NCBI RefSeq assembly: GCF_015207875.1
Contig: NZ_JADEVZ010000007.1
Span: forward strand, 1-64,000
Length of the DNA stretch: 64,000 nucleotides
Direction: 5' to 3'
Source of the DNA: Dolichospermum sp. LEGE 00240
GTDB lineage: Bacteria > Cyanobacteriota > Cyanobacteriia > Cyanobacteriales > Nostocaceae
Part shown: in pieces, positions 1 to 9,192 of the stretch
How the letters are laid out: each line of letters starts with the position of its first letter
How positions within the stretch are numbered: the stretch's first letter is position 1
Notes under the pieces: model-generated
Told to the model about the DNA's origin: nothing
The model's input: only the letters and a program-made list of their open reading frames with translations
Databases searched by the model: none
Made by a program: the position numbers and the translations under genes

Positions 1-1223
1 TTAATTTTTTCAGTTTCTATTACTTCTTCTCTCGTTTCTATTTGACTTTTAACTTGATATTTTATTTGACTTGGTTCGGTCAATTTACTTGGTCTACCTG
101 CTGTTTTATATTCAGATTTTTTTAAATACTCAATTTCTTTTATTTGGTGATATTTCCAGGATTTTGATAGCTTTTCTATTGCTACTTTTGCGTCTGCTTG
201 ACAAGCAAATTCTTGCCTGGATAGTTGACTGAGTGCGGCTTTTGCTTTTGATTCTTGTTTTTTGACTTGTTTTTCTACCTGTTGGATACTTGATTTTTTT
301 CTTAATTCACTTTCGACGATTATCCATCTTTGTTTTATGTCTGCATATTCTGATTCTTTGGCTGCTATTTTATAGCCTGATATTTGACTATCTTTCCATT
401 CTGATTCTTTTATATCTACGATTTTATTTTTTGCTTCCTTGATACTTAGTGGTACTCTTGTTATCCATTTCAATTCTCTCATTGCTGCTAAGTTTTCTGC
501 TGTATATAAGGCACTATCTGCTACACTTATGCCCTCAAATGTCCATTGTTTTTTAAATTCTTTTAATCTTTCTACGAATACACTTTTATCATCTACGTTT
601 CCTGAGTCTACTTTTAAATATAATGGGATATCTCCATCTCCTGTTACTATCATATCTATGATAAATTGTTTGAGGTCTGGTCTTTTATCTCTTGAGTATC
701 CATGAACTATTTCTATTCCTTTCATCTCTGGTTCTCTTTCTATTTTATTCTCTCCTGTTTCTTGCTTTGTTTCATCTCTTTCTTCGCTTTCTTTTTTGTA
801 CTCTCCTTCTACACTCATTGAAGTCCCATCTAAATGAATACTATCCATTTCTACTTGGAATTTATGGGCTGCTTTTATGGCTACTGCTGTAAATATTTTT
901 GTTGTTCCTATTTGATGATATTTGTCTAGTTCTCTTCCTAGTTTGTCATCGTTTAAATGTGATGGTAATACTCCTTCTCCTATTAAATGTTCTGTTGGTT
1001 TTCCTACAAAAAATTCCTCAAATAGATATAATGGGGCGCTTAAAAAGCCCAATCCATTTAAGATCATTGCTTTTATTACTTGTCCTGGGTTGAGGGTTTC
1101 TTTTGTTTTTATTCCAACTATTTTATTCACTTCTTCTACTAATTCCATCTCGTCTATTATTCCCGCTACTATTCCTAAATGGTCTATATTTAGGATTTCC
1201 ATGGCTTTTTTTGACTCTTTCAT
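1..1223 (-). CDS. IS1634-like transposase, cut by the window edge
   Basis: The reverse strand is open without a stop from the ATG at 1223 to the left edge, giving at least 407 codons. The ATG follows a strong GGGGGG-type ribosome site. The N-terminal 100 residues look like the DUF4277 segment of IS1634-family transposases, and the DDE-type core follows (HLDGTS around residue 132, then a VADSALYT segment). A long Lys/Glu-rich stretch lies further on. IS1634-family enzymes catalyse cut-and-paste transposition. The 3' end and the outer inverted repeat are outside the window, so intactness cannot be judged. The family call is from memory of domain layout. Confidence 0.8.
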   Translation of the reverse strand, partial: MKESKKAMEILNIDHLGIVAGIIDEMELVEEVNKIVGIKTKETLNPGQVIKAMILNGLGFLSAPLYLFEEFFVGKPTEHLIGEGVLPSHLNDDKLGRELDKYHQIGTTKIFTAVAIKAAHKFQVEMDSIHLDGTSMSVEGEYKKESEERDETKQETGENKIEREPEMKGIEIVHGYSRDKRPDLKQFIIDMIVTGDGDIPLYLKVDSGNVDDKSVFVERLKEFKKQWTFEGISVADSALYTAENLAAMRELKWITRVPLSIKEAKNKIVDIKESEWKDSQISGYKIAAKESEYADIKQRWIIVESELRKKSSIQQVEKQVKKQESKAKAALSQLSRQEFACQADAKVAIEKLSKSWKYHQIKEIEYLKKSEYKTAGRPSKLTEPSQIKYQVKSQIETREEVIETEKI

Positions 1224-1265
1224 GGTTTCCCCCCTCTCTATTTGATCACACTATTTTAACAAATA

Positions 1266-1304
1266 AAAGCCTGAAATCTTTGCTCGGCAATCTTTTCAGG
1301 CTTT
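1266..1304. repeat. Inverted repeat just upstream of the transposase
   Basis: AAAGCCTGAAA at 1266-1276 is answered by TTTCAGGCTTT at 1294-1304, so this stretch can fold into a hairpin. It lies about 45 bases upstream of the transposase start, where the end of the insertion sequence is expected. It may be part of the IS terminus or a barrier to incoming transcription. The other IS end is not in the window, so this cannot be settled. Confidence 0.45.
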
Positions 1305-1467
1305 ACTTTCTCTAAATTTTTAATTCCTAAATTTGCTTTAGTATCTGCGGAATGTGGGTTGTAATACGTATAAAATACTTATTTTTTCTAATTACGCGAT
1401 TCTTATTGACATCATTTCTATATATGTATGTTACAAATATATAGGAAAATTAGATATCATAAATATG

Positions 1468-2034
1468 ATGCCAGTCATTAGAATACCTGATCTTATCTAC
1501 CAAAGACTCCAAGCTATAGCTATTCCCTTTGAAGACACCCCTGTTACTGTCATTGAGCGACTGTTGAGTGAATATGAAGCACGTCAAAAGCCTCAGCAAT
1601 CGGGTGATATAGAGACACAAAAATCAGAGGAGAGCGAAAAATATCTAGTTCTTGATCCTGAAGCATCTAGTAATTTACGCCATACGAGGGTTATTCGATC
1701 TGTTATTGGTGGTAAGGAAATTCGTCAGCCAAACTGGAGCAAAATAATTGATGAGGCACATATACTTGCATGGAAACAAGGTTTATCTTCAGAAGCTCTA
1801 ATAAAACTTAGTTTGGCAAGGGTTGTCAAGGGAGAGAGCAATGACCCTGGTTTCCACTACTTACGAGAGATAGATATTTCGATCCAAGGAGTAGAAGCAA
1901 ATCTAGCATGGCGGAATACTCTACATCTCTCAAAAAACCTGAACATACCAGTTGAAGTATATTTCGAGTGGCGCATGAAAGAAGGATCTGCTTATCCTGG
2001 TCAGAAAGGAAAACTTATTTGGATACCCAAATAG
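1468..2034 (+). CDS. Hypothetical protein with ribbon-helix-helix-like N-terminus
   Basis: This 188-residue protein is of unknown function. The first 40 residues (MPVIRIPDLIYQRLQAIAI, then TPVTVIERLL) resemble the short beta-strand plus two helices of SeqA-N or ribbon-helix-helix DNA-binding modules. A charged linker follows, then a C-terminal domain with the sequence RSVIGGKEIRQPNW. I chose the second of two adjacent ATGs (1465, 1468) because similar modules begin directly with the beta-strand. An upstream in-frame start at 1354 would add a low-complexity leader and is less likely. The gene sits beside a transposase. The DNA-binding idea is inference. Confidence 0.55.
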   Translation: MPVIRIPDLIYQRLQAIAIPFEDTPVTVIERLLSEYEARQKPQQSGDIETQKSEESEKYLVLDPEASSNLRHTRVIRSVIGGKEIRQPNWSKIIDEAHILAWKQGLSSEALIKLSLARVVKGESNDPGFHYLREIDISIQGVEANLAWRNTLHLSKNLNIPVEVYFEWRMKEGSAYPGQKGKLIWIPK

Positions 2035-2203
2035 ATTGAAATGAATTATGACTTACGCGAAATACCTCTCAAACTCCCATTTCTCTGTTACCTCTGTGCC
2101 TCTGTGGTTCGTTATTCTGTGACTGATGCGTGAGTCCTATACTGTTTTTATATTATTGTGTAACATATATATATTATATGTGTTGCACAATTTATAAGAA
2201 ATT

Positions 2204-3184
2204 TCATCTTGTCTGAAAAATATTCTGCACCATTTTCTTCTCCACCCTATCAGCAGCATGATCCAACTCTATCACCTCAGCATCACTCAAAAACCAACCC
2301 AAAGCCCCAATATTCTCCTTTGCTTGTTTCAAACTTTTAGCTCCAGGAATGGGAATTGTGCCTTTACTAATACACCAATTAATAGCAACTTGAGACATAG
2401 TTTTATTTCTCGTATTTGCTATTTCCTGCAAACAGCCTAAAAGCGGCTTCATTCCTGGTAACAACTGCTTACATAAAAATCCGCGAATACCTTGGGGAAA
2501 ACTGCCATTTTCCGAAAACTTCCCTGTTAATAAACCCAAACCTAAAGGACTATAAGCAATTAATTTAATTCCTAACTCATCACAAACATCCTTTAAACCT
2601 AATTCCGTTACCGGATAAGTAGATAAAAGTGAATATTGTACCTGCAAAGTTTTAATCGGTATACCTCTTTCCTGAAATCTTTTATGCACCCATAAAAGTC
2701 TTTTAGTTCCATAATTAGATAAGCCCACACCCTTCACCAAACCTTGCTCATACAAATCACCCAAACCATCTAATAAACCCACCTCTTGCCAAGGAGCATA
2801 ATTAGCTGTAGACCAGTGCATTTGCACCAAATCAACATTTCGTCCTAATCTTTTTGCCGAGGCATGACAAGCTGATATAATTGAATTTCTAGTCCATCTC
2901 CAAGGGTATGCGGCTAACTTAGTCGCAATGCAAATATTCTCTTGATTTATTCCCTGATATGCTTGGGCAAATTTCCCTAAAAGTAACTCACTCCGTCCCT
3001 TTAATTTACCTGTACCGTAGGAATCACCCGTATCAAATAATGTAATCCCATTGCTGACACAGAGATTAAAAACCTCTTGCAACTGGTTATCCATACTTTC
3101 ATCATATCCCCAGAGCAGTTGGTTTCCCCAAGCCCAAGTTCCGCAACCCATGAGAGGAAGATTTAATAAATTGTGAGTTAGCAT
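2204..3184 (-). CDS. Aldo/keto reductase
   Basis: This 326-residue NADPH-dependent oxidoreductase has the (beta/alpha)8 fold. The aldo/keto reductase catalytic tetrad is visible: Asp51 and Tyr56 in DTGDSYGTG, Lys89 in IATKL and His123 in VQMHW. The C-terminal half holds the cofactor-binding segments IAYSPLGLGLLTGKF and PIPGAKS. Length is normal for the family. Substrate cannot be told from sequence. The gene is transcribed alone. It is separated from the divergent gene at 3353 by about 170 bases containing a worn dispersed repeat (tttatccgcg type). Confidence 0.9.
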   Translation of the reverse strand: MLTHNLLNLPLMGCGTWAWGNQLLWGYDESMDNQLQEVFNLCVSNGITLFDTGDSYGTGKLKGRSELLLGKFAQAYQGINQENICIATKLAAYPWRWTRNSIISACHASAKRLGRNVDLVQMHWSTANYAPWQEVGLLDGLGDLYEQGLVKGVGLSNYGTKRLLWVHKRFQERGIPIKTLQVQYSLLSTYPVTELGLKDVCDELGIKLIAYSPLGLGLLTGKFSENGSFPQGIRGFLCKQLLPGMKPLLGCLQEIANTRNKTMSQVAINWCISKGTIPIPGAKSLKQAKENIGALGWFLSDAEVIELDHAADRVEKKMVQNIFQTR

Positions 3185-3352
3185 AATTAAGAAAAACTTG
3201 CCAATTGTTATAAACTAATTATTTACGAATAATACCAATGATCCGTAAACCTAAACCGAATAATTATCATCTTTACTTATCCGCGTTTATCCGCGTGCAT
3301 CTGCGTTTAATTTTCATTTTAAAACTGTCACAAATACCAAAGTAAAAACTAA

Positions 3353-3931
3353 ATGCCCATTATTATTTGTCCGGGAATCCATGCACCAGAATTAACTAAA
3401 AGCTTTATCCAAGGGTGCTTAAATCAATCTGGTGAAAAATCCATAGATATACTGGTTTATCCAGGACAAGGTTATTTAACTTTATCAACATTTCATATTT
3501 TACATTTTTTGTGCGATCGCTTGGGAGCGCCTAGCGATCGCCTCAGTAATAAGCTAGAATCGCCTCTTATATTCTTATGCTTTAGCGCTGGAGTCATTGG
3601 TGGTATAGGTGCGGCTACAGCATGGCAACTTTGGGGAGGTCATGTGCAAGCCTTCATTGCTATTGATGGTTGGGGAGTCCCTCTAGGGGGTAATTTCCCC
3701 ATTCATCGTTTGAGTCATGATCATTACACCCATTGGACTTCAGCCTATCTCGGTATGGGTGAAGATAACTTTTATGCCGATCCAGCAGTTGACCATTTAT
3801 CAATGTGGCACTCCCCCCAATCTGTCCGAGGGAAGTGGGTAAATCCATCCGTTGGCTTCTCACCAATTAAAAACTACCTGAGTGGATCTGAATTTCTCAA
3901 TCTCCTATTAGAACGCTATAACAAGAAATAG
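3353..3931 (+). CDS. Alpha/beta-hydrolase-like protein, function unknown
   Basis: This 192-residue protein begins with a hydrophobic strand and PGIH (MPIIICPGIHAPELT), as at the start of an alpha/beta-hydrolase fold. The segment LIFLCFSAGVIGG resembles a nucleophile elbow, but the first glycine of GxSxG is replaced by Cys, so catalysis is uncertain. Two HIP1 octamers lie inside the gene. It ends 31 bases before the MFS transporter on the same strand and is probably co-transcribed with it. The family is familiar as a cyanobacterial hypothetical; no function is proposed. Confidence 0.6.
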   Translation: MPIIICPGIHAPELTKSFIQGCLNQSGEKSIDILVYPGQGYLTLSTFHILHFLCDRLGAPSDRLSNKLESPLIFLCFSAGVIGGIGAATAWQLWGGHVQAFIAIDGWGVPLGGNFPIHRLSHDHYTHWTSAYLGMGEDNFYADPAVDHLSMWHSPQSVRGKWVNPSVGFSPIKNYLSGSEFLNLLLERYNKK

Positions 3932-3962
3932 TGATTATTTATCCCCCATTCCCAAGTATCTA

Positions 3963-5219
3963 ATGCTTCCTCCTGAACCTACTGCTATTAATAACGGTTT
4001 TACCGCACTACTCAAAAACCGGGGTTTTATGCTCCTGTGGATTGGTCAACTGATTTCCCAATTGGCAGATAAGGTATTCTTTGTCTTAATGATTGCCTTA
4101 CTCCAACTCTACTTACCTGTTAATGACGTAGCAGGTGAAGGACGCTTCTATTTGTATATGGCATTTACCGTGCCAGCAATGTTGTTTGGTTCTGCCGGTG
4201 GTGTGATTGTTGACCGTGTGCCAAAAAAGCTGATTATGGTAGGTTCAGATGTGGTACGGGGATTATTCATGATCTTAGTTCCCTTCTTACCACGAGAATT
4301 TGGTATACTTTTATTTTTTACATTTGCTATTTCCACAGTCACTCAGTTTTTTGCTCCAGCCGAACAAGCGGCAATTCCCCTGTTGGTGAAAAAAGAAGGT
4401 TTAATGGCTGCCAATGCCCTATTTAGCAGCACAATGATGGCAGCATTAATTATTGGTAATGCAGTTGCCACTCCCATGTTAAATTGGTTTGACAGCTTCA
4501 ACAAAGGCTTTGGTAAAGAATTGGTGGTTGGCTGTTTATACATCCTGTCTGCCGTAATTATGATGCCAATTCAGTTTCGAGAACACAGGCACATTCACGA
4601 AGAGACAGTCCCAATTAATCCCTGGGCTGAATTTCTGTTAGGACTGCGTTATCTCAGACAAAATCGGCTAATTTGGAATGCCATGCTACAAATTGTCACC
4701 TTATACTGCGTATTTGCTGCCCTGATAGAATTAGCCATTGGTATGGCAGCAAGGTTACATTTAGCTCCAGAAGAATTTAGTTCTTTCGTCGCGGCAGCGG
4801 GGGTGGGTATGGTAATAGGTGCGGCAATTTTGGGAAATTTTGGTCATCGTCTTCATCGTAAACCCTTGCCTTTAATTGGGTTCTTGATTATGGCATTTTC
4901 ATTAGGGTTCTTCATTTTTATTGATAACCAACCCTTAGCATTAGGACTCTGTATTTTCTTAGGTGTGGGTGCAGCGTTCGTCAACGTGCCAATGCAAACT
5001 TTAATTCAACAAGAAACACCATCAGAAATGCACGGTAAAGTCTTTGGCTTTCAAAATCATGCCATTAATATCGCTCTGACAGCACCTCTATTAATTACGA
5101 CAAAGCTCGTCAATGTCTGGGGATTATCGGTGGTGTTATTCGGAATGAGTATAGTTGTCGGGGCTATTGGTGTGTGGACTTGGCAAAATACTCGGCGGGT
5201 ATTGCAAGATGTGATCTAG
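3963..5219 (+). CDS. MFS transporter
   Basis: This 418-residue integral membrane protein has about twelve hydrophobic segments. The cytoplasmic loop between helices 2 and 3 carries the MFS signature region (GGVIVDRVPKKLIMVGSD), where GxxxDRxxRK is expected. The layout, with a large periplasmic/central break near residue 200 (REHRHIHEE), matches the MFS_3 / enterobactin-exporter-like branch. Such proteins usually export small molecules with proton exchange. The substrate is unknown. The upstream hydrolase-like gene is close enough to form an operon. Confidence 0.85.
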   Translation: MLPPEPTAINNGFTALLKNRGFMLLWIGQLISQLADKVFFVLMIALLQLYLPVNDVAGEGRFYLYMAFTVPAMLFGSAGGVIVDRVPKKLIMVGSDVVRGLFMILVPFLPREFGILLFFTFAISTVTQFFAPAEQAAIPLLVKKEGLMAANALFSSTMMAALIIGNAVATPMLNWFDSFNKGFGKELVVGCLYILSAVIMMPIQFREHRHIHEETVPINPWAEFLLGLRYLRQNRLIWNAMLQIVTLYCVFAALIELAIGMAARLHLAPEEFSSFVAAAGVGMVIGAAILGNFGHRLHRKPLPLIGFLIMAFSLGFFIFIDNQPLALGLCIFLGVGAAFVNVPMQTLIQQETPSEMHGKVFGFQNHAINIALTAPLLITTKLVNVWGLSVVLFGMSIVVGAIGVWTWQNTRRVLQDVI

Positions 5220-5353
5220 AAATTGTACAATCATAGTCCATTCTTAACGCTAATAAATACGGCTTTCTCTGCAATTGTGAAAATTTTTACATTAAAATGA
5301 AGTTTTAAATACAGAATCTAAGCGTTAATTTTAGCTATACTTCGAGGTTAACT

Positions 5354-7243
5354 GTGGTTTCGTCATCAATCAGTCTCCCAAAATCTGAAAATAATCAGCA
5401 GTCTCCTGTATCTAATTCGTCAATTCCCTCACCAAAACGGGCATCTGGCGGTTTCGCGTTGATAGATAGTCTCATCCGTCATGGTGTTGAGCATATTTTT
5501 GGTTATCCCGGTGGCGCAATTCTACCAATTTATGATGACCTTTATAAAATAGAAGCCGGGGGTACGGTTAAGCATATCTTAGTTAGACACGAACAAGGTG
5601 CTTCCCACGCTGCCGACGGTTACGCCCGTGCTACTGGTAAGGTGGGAGTATGCTTTGGTACTTCCGGTCCCGGGGCAACCAATTTAGTTACAGGGATTGC
5701 TACAGCCTACATGGATTCTATTCCCATGATTGTGGTGACGGGACAAGTACCACGGGCGGCAATTGGTACAGATGCCTTCCAAGAAACAGATATTTACGGG
5801 ATTACTTTACCCATTGTTAAGCATTCCTATGTAGTCCGTGATGCCAAAGACATGGCGCGGATTGTCGCTGAAGCTTTTCATATTGCCAGCACTGGTAGAC
5901 CTGGACCTGTTTTAATTGATGTTCCCAAGGATGTGGCTTTAGAAGAGTTTGATTATGTGCCTGTCGCGCCCGGTTCTATTAAGTTACCGGGTTATCGTCC
6001 CACGGTGAAAGGAAATCCGCGCCAAATTAATGCAGCTATTCAATTAATTCGCGAAAGTCGTCGTCCATTGTTGTATGTTGGGGGAGGAGCGATCGCTGCC
6101 AATGCCCACGAAGAAGTCAAACAACTGGCAGAATTATTTAATCTCCCCGTCACTACCACCTTAATGGGTATCGGTGCATTTGACGAACATCATCCCCTGT
6201 CCTTGGGAATGTTGGGAATGCACGGTACTGCTTACGCCAACTTTGCTGTTACAGATTGCGATTTATTAATTTGCGTCGGCGCAAGATTTGATGACCGCGT
6301 GACAGGTAAATTAGATGAATTTGCCTCTTTAGCTAAAGTCATTCACATTGATATTGACCCCGCAGAAGTTGGTAAAAACCGCGTTCCCGAAGTTCCCATT
6401 GTTGGTGATGTTAAAAACGTCTTAAAAGACTTATTACACCGATGTCAAGACGCAAATACCAAAGTCACACCTAACCAAAATCGAGAATGGTTAAACTTAA
6501 TTAACAGTTGGAAACAAGATTATCCTTTAATTGTCCCCCATTACGCCGACAGCATTTCCCCCCAAGAGGTAATTATTGAAGTTGGCACTCAAGCACCCCA
6601 AGCATTTTACACCACTGATGTCGGTCAACATCAAATGTGGGCGGCTCAATTCCTCAAAAATGGACCAAGACGCTGGATTTCTAGCGCCGGTTTAGGAACA
6701 ATGGGTTTTGGTGTCCCTGCGGCTATGGGTGTAAAAGTTGCATTCCCAGATGATCAAGTGATCTGTATCAGCGGTGATGCCAGTTTCCAAATGTGTTTGC
6801 AAGAGTTGGGGACACTAGCACAATATGGGATTAATGTCAAGACCTTGATCTTAAATAACGGTTGGCAAGGCATGGTGCGGCAGTGGCAAGAAGCCTTCTA
6901 TGGACAGCGTTATTCATCTTCTAACATGGAAGTGGGAATGCCTGATATTGAGCTTCTAGCACAGGCCTATGGCATCAAAGGCATGGTGATTACCAAGCGG
7001 GAAGAATTGGCAGATAAAATTGCCGAAATGCTGGCACACAACGGACCTGTAATTGTCAATGTCCACGTTACCAGAGATGAAAACTGCTATCCCATGGTAG
7101 CCCCTGGTAAGAACAACTCGCAAATGGTTGGTTTGCCTAAGCCAACACCAAGAACCGCAGTTGAATCAATTTCTTGCAGCAATTGTGGGACTCAAAACCA
7201 AGCTAATCATAATTTCTGTTCTGAGTGTGGAACAAAATTGTAG
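5354..7243 (+). CDS. ilvB: Acetolactate synthase large subunit with C-terminal zinc ribbon
   Basis: This is the thiamine-diphosphate enzyme that condenses two pyruvates (or pyruvate and 2-oxobutyrate) in branched-chain amino-acid synthesis. The start is GTG. After a Ser/Pro-rich leader of about 30 residues come the PYR domain with catalytic Glu80 ([13 protein letters not shown]), a central FAD/DHON-like domain, and the cofactor-binding GDASFQ...LNNGWQGM segment. The enzyme body ends near residue 605. A four-cysteine ribbon then follows: Cys608, Cys611, Cys622, Cys625 in CSNCG...CSECG. This tail is absent from textbook AHAS large subunits. No small subunit gene (ilvN/ilvH) is adjacent. Confidence 0.93.
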   Translation: MVSSSISLPKSENNQQSPVSNSSIPSPKRASGGFALIDSLIRHGVEHIFGYPGGAILPIYDDLYKIEAGGTVKHILVRHEQGASHAADGYARATGKVGVCFGTSGPGATNLVTGIATAYMDSIPMIVVTGQVPRAAIGTDAFQETDIYGITLPIVKHSYVVRDAKDMARIVAEAFHIASTGRPGPVLIDVPKDVALEEFDYVPVAPGSIKLPGYRPTVKGNPRQINAAIQLIRESRRPLLYVGGGAIAANAHEEVKQLAELFNLPVTTTLMGIGAFDEHHPLSLGMLGMHGTAYANFAVTDCDLLICVGARFDDRVTGKLDEFASLAKVIHIDIDPAEVGKNRVPEVPIVGDVKNVLKDLLHRCQDANTKVTPNQNREWLNLINSWKQDYPLIVPHYADSISPQEVIIEVGTQAPQAFYTTDVGQHQMWAAQFLKNGPRRWISSAGLGTMGFGVPAAMGVKVAFPDDQVICISGDASFQMCLQELGTLAQYGINVKTLILNNGWQGMVRQWQEAFYGQRYSSSNMEVGMPDIELLAQAYGIKGMVITKREELADKIAEMLAHNGPVIVNVHVTRDENCYPMVAPGKNNSQMVGLPKPTPRTAVESISCSNCGTQNQANHNFCSECGTKL

Positions 7244-7574
7244 TTAACTCAAGTTGCTAGTTATCTCGTTGAGGCTGGTAATGGGTAATTGGTAATAGGT
7301 AATTGGTAATAAAAACTCAAGTCATCTCATTCCCAGTCAGAGACCTCTCTGCCTTCAATAATATTAGAGGCAGAGCCTCATCAACTGCATTCCTAGTCAG
7401 AGACTAGGAACGAGATGTGGTAGGGATTTGAGCTTAAGTTGACACCAATGGGGTTAAATACGGACTTTTTAGCTTAACCGACACCAACCCCCAGAAGATT
7501 CAGGAGTTTAGACGCAAATTCCCCAGTCCTGTAAATGCTAAAATCAATGACTTGATTCCTTAAAGAGAACAATT
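7244..7574. repeat. Gene-free stretch with heptamer and palindromic repeats
   Basis: Between ilvB and gatA there is no coding signal. At 7277-7310 variants of the heptamer GGTAATT/GGTAATG are tandemly repeated (STRR type). At 7327-7414 lies a palindromic dispersed element made of short stems: CATTCCCAGTC/AGAGAC-type ends with an inner AGAGGCAGAGCCTC stem. A related copy is at 25802-25898. Nothing else is recognised before gatA. Confidence 0.7.
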
Positions 7575-9035
7575 ATGGCATCCATCCGCGAGTTGCACGA
7601 ACAGATAATCAGTAAAGAACGTTCTGCCGTTGAAATCACTCAAGAAGCATTGAATCGGATTCAAGAGTTAGAACCAAAACTGCACAGTTTCCTCACTGTC
7701 ACGACAGAACAAGCCTTAAAACAAGCTCAAGCTGTAGATGCAAAAATCGCTGCGGGAGAAAAAATTGGCATCTTAGCGGGGATTCCCATCGGGATTAAAG
7801 ACAATTTGTGTACTAAGGGGATAGTCACCACCTGTGCTTCCCGGATTTTGGAAAATTTTGTGCCACCTTACGAATCCACCGTCACCCAAAAACTAGCTGA
7901 CGCTGGGGGTGTCATCGTAGGTAAAACTAATTTAGATGAGTTTGCAATGGGGAGTTCTACAGAAAACTCCGCTTACCAAGTTACCGCTAATCCTTGGGAT
8001 TTATCCCGTGTTCCTGGTGGTTCTTCCGGTGGTTCAGCCGCAGCGGTAGCAGCCGACGAATGTGTAGTTTCCCTGGGTTCAGATACGGGGGGGTCAATTC
8101 GGCAACCTGCGTCATTCTGCGGTGTTGTGGGGATGAAACCGACTTATGGGTTAGTTTCCCGTTATGGTTTGGTGGCTTATGCTTCTTCTCTAGATCAAAT
8201 TGGACCATTTGGACGCAGTGTGGAAGATGCGGCTATTTTATTGGGTGCGATCGCCGGCTATGATCCACAAGACTCCACCAGTCTCAAAGTCAAAGTTCCT
8301 GACTATGCAGCTAGTTTAAAACCGGATCTCAAAATTAGAAAAAAACTGAGAATTGGTATCATTACAGAAACCTTCGGTGAAGGGTTAGATTCAGAAGTAG
8401 AAGCCGCAGTCACCAAAGCCATTGATCAACTTCAAGAATTAGGTGCAGAAATTCATCCGATTTCCTGTCCCAGTTTCCGCTATGGTTTACCAACTTACTA
8501 CATTATCGCCCCCTCGGAAGCATCAGCTAACTTGGCGCGTTACGATGGTGTGAAATATGGTTTGCGTTCTCCTGATGCAGATAATCTTTTATCAATGTAC
8601 ACCCGAACTCGTTCTCAAGGATTTGGGGCAGAAGTCAAACGCCGGATTATGATTGGTACTTATGCCCTTTCCGCTGGTTATTATGATGCTTACTATTTGA
8701 AAGCGCAAAAAGTCCGCACTCTGATTAAAAAAGATTTTGAAAAAGCTTTTGAAACAGTAGATGTTTTAATTTCTCCCACCGCACCGACTACCGCATTTCG
8801 CGCCGGAGAAAAAACAACCGATCCTTTGAGTATGTATTTAAATGATTTAATGACTATTCCTGCTAATTTAGCTGGTTTACCAGGAATCAGTTTACCTTGC
8901 GGTTTTGATAGTAAAGGTCTACCAATTGGACTACAAATAGTTGGTAAAGTGCTAGGAGAAGAGCAACTTTTCCAAGTAGCTTATGCCTATGAACAATCAA
9001 CTAATTGGCATTTACGAAAACCCAAAATTGCTTAG
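7575..9035 (+). CDS. gatA: Asp-tRNA(Asn)/Glu-tRNA(Gln) amidotransferase subunit A
   Basis: GatA is the glutaminase subunit of GatCAB, which amidates Glu-tRNA(Gln) and Asp-tRNA(Asn) in organisms lacking the matching synthetase. The 486-residue length is standard. The amidase-signature catalytic triad is present: Lys75 in PIGIKDN, cis-Ser150 in GGSSGGS and nucleophile Ser174 in [10 protein letters not shown]. No gatB or gatC is nearby, which is usual in cyanobacteria, where the three genes are scattered. A HIP1 site lies inside the gene. Confidence 0.97.
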   Translation: MASIRELHEQIISKERSAVEITQEALNRIQELEPKLHSFLTVTTEQALKQAQAVDAKIAAGEKIGILAGIPIGIKDNLCTKGIVTTCASRILENFVPPYESTVTQKLADAGGVIVGKTNLDEFAMGSSTENSAYQVTANPWDLSRVPGGSSGGSAAAVAADECVVSLGSDTGGSIRQPASFCGVVGMKPTYGLVSRYGLVAYASSLDQIGPFGRSVEDAAILLGAIAGYDPQDSTSLKVKVPDYAASLKPDLKIRKKLRIGIITETFGEGLDSEVEAAVTKAIDQLQELGAEIHPISCPSFRYGLPTYYIIAPSEASANLARYDGVKYGLRSPDADNLLSMYTRTRSQGFGAEVKRRIMIGTYALSAGYYDAYYLKAQKVRTLIKKDFEKAFETVDVLISPTAPTTAFRAGEKTTDPLSMYLNDLMTIPANLAGLPGISLPCGFDSKGLPIGLQIVGKVLGEEQLFQVAYAYEQSTNWHLRKPKIA

Positions 9036-9055
9036 GGGATGGTTGAAAAGTTTCC

Positions 9056-9172
9056 GGCGACTGGAAGTCGCGACTACACAAGCGAAGTCCACCTGCGTGG
9101 ACTAACGAAAAATTAAAGGATGGAAACCCACGAAGGTGGGTTTTGCCTGTGTAGCTGCGACTTCCGGTCGCC
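9056..9172. repeat. Three-stem palindromic repeat, copy 1
   Basis: The ends GGCGACTGGAAGTCGCG and GCGACTTCCGGTCGCC are inverted repeats, extended by CTACACA/TGTGTAG. Inside are two more perfect stems, AGTCCAC...GTGGACT and AACCCAC...GTGGGTT. The element could fold into a cloverleaf-like cruciform. A diverged second copy with the same plan is at 25181-25293. No obvious target duplication flanks it. Confidence 0.75.
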
Positions 9173-9192
9173 AAGACAAATAATAAATCAGA

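Noticed and set aside
439-1315. Forward-strand open frames at the left edge
   Set aside because: They are antisense shadows of the transposase, which reads cleanly on the minus strand.
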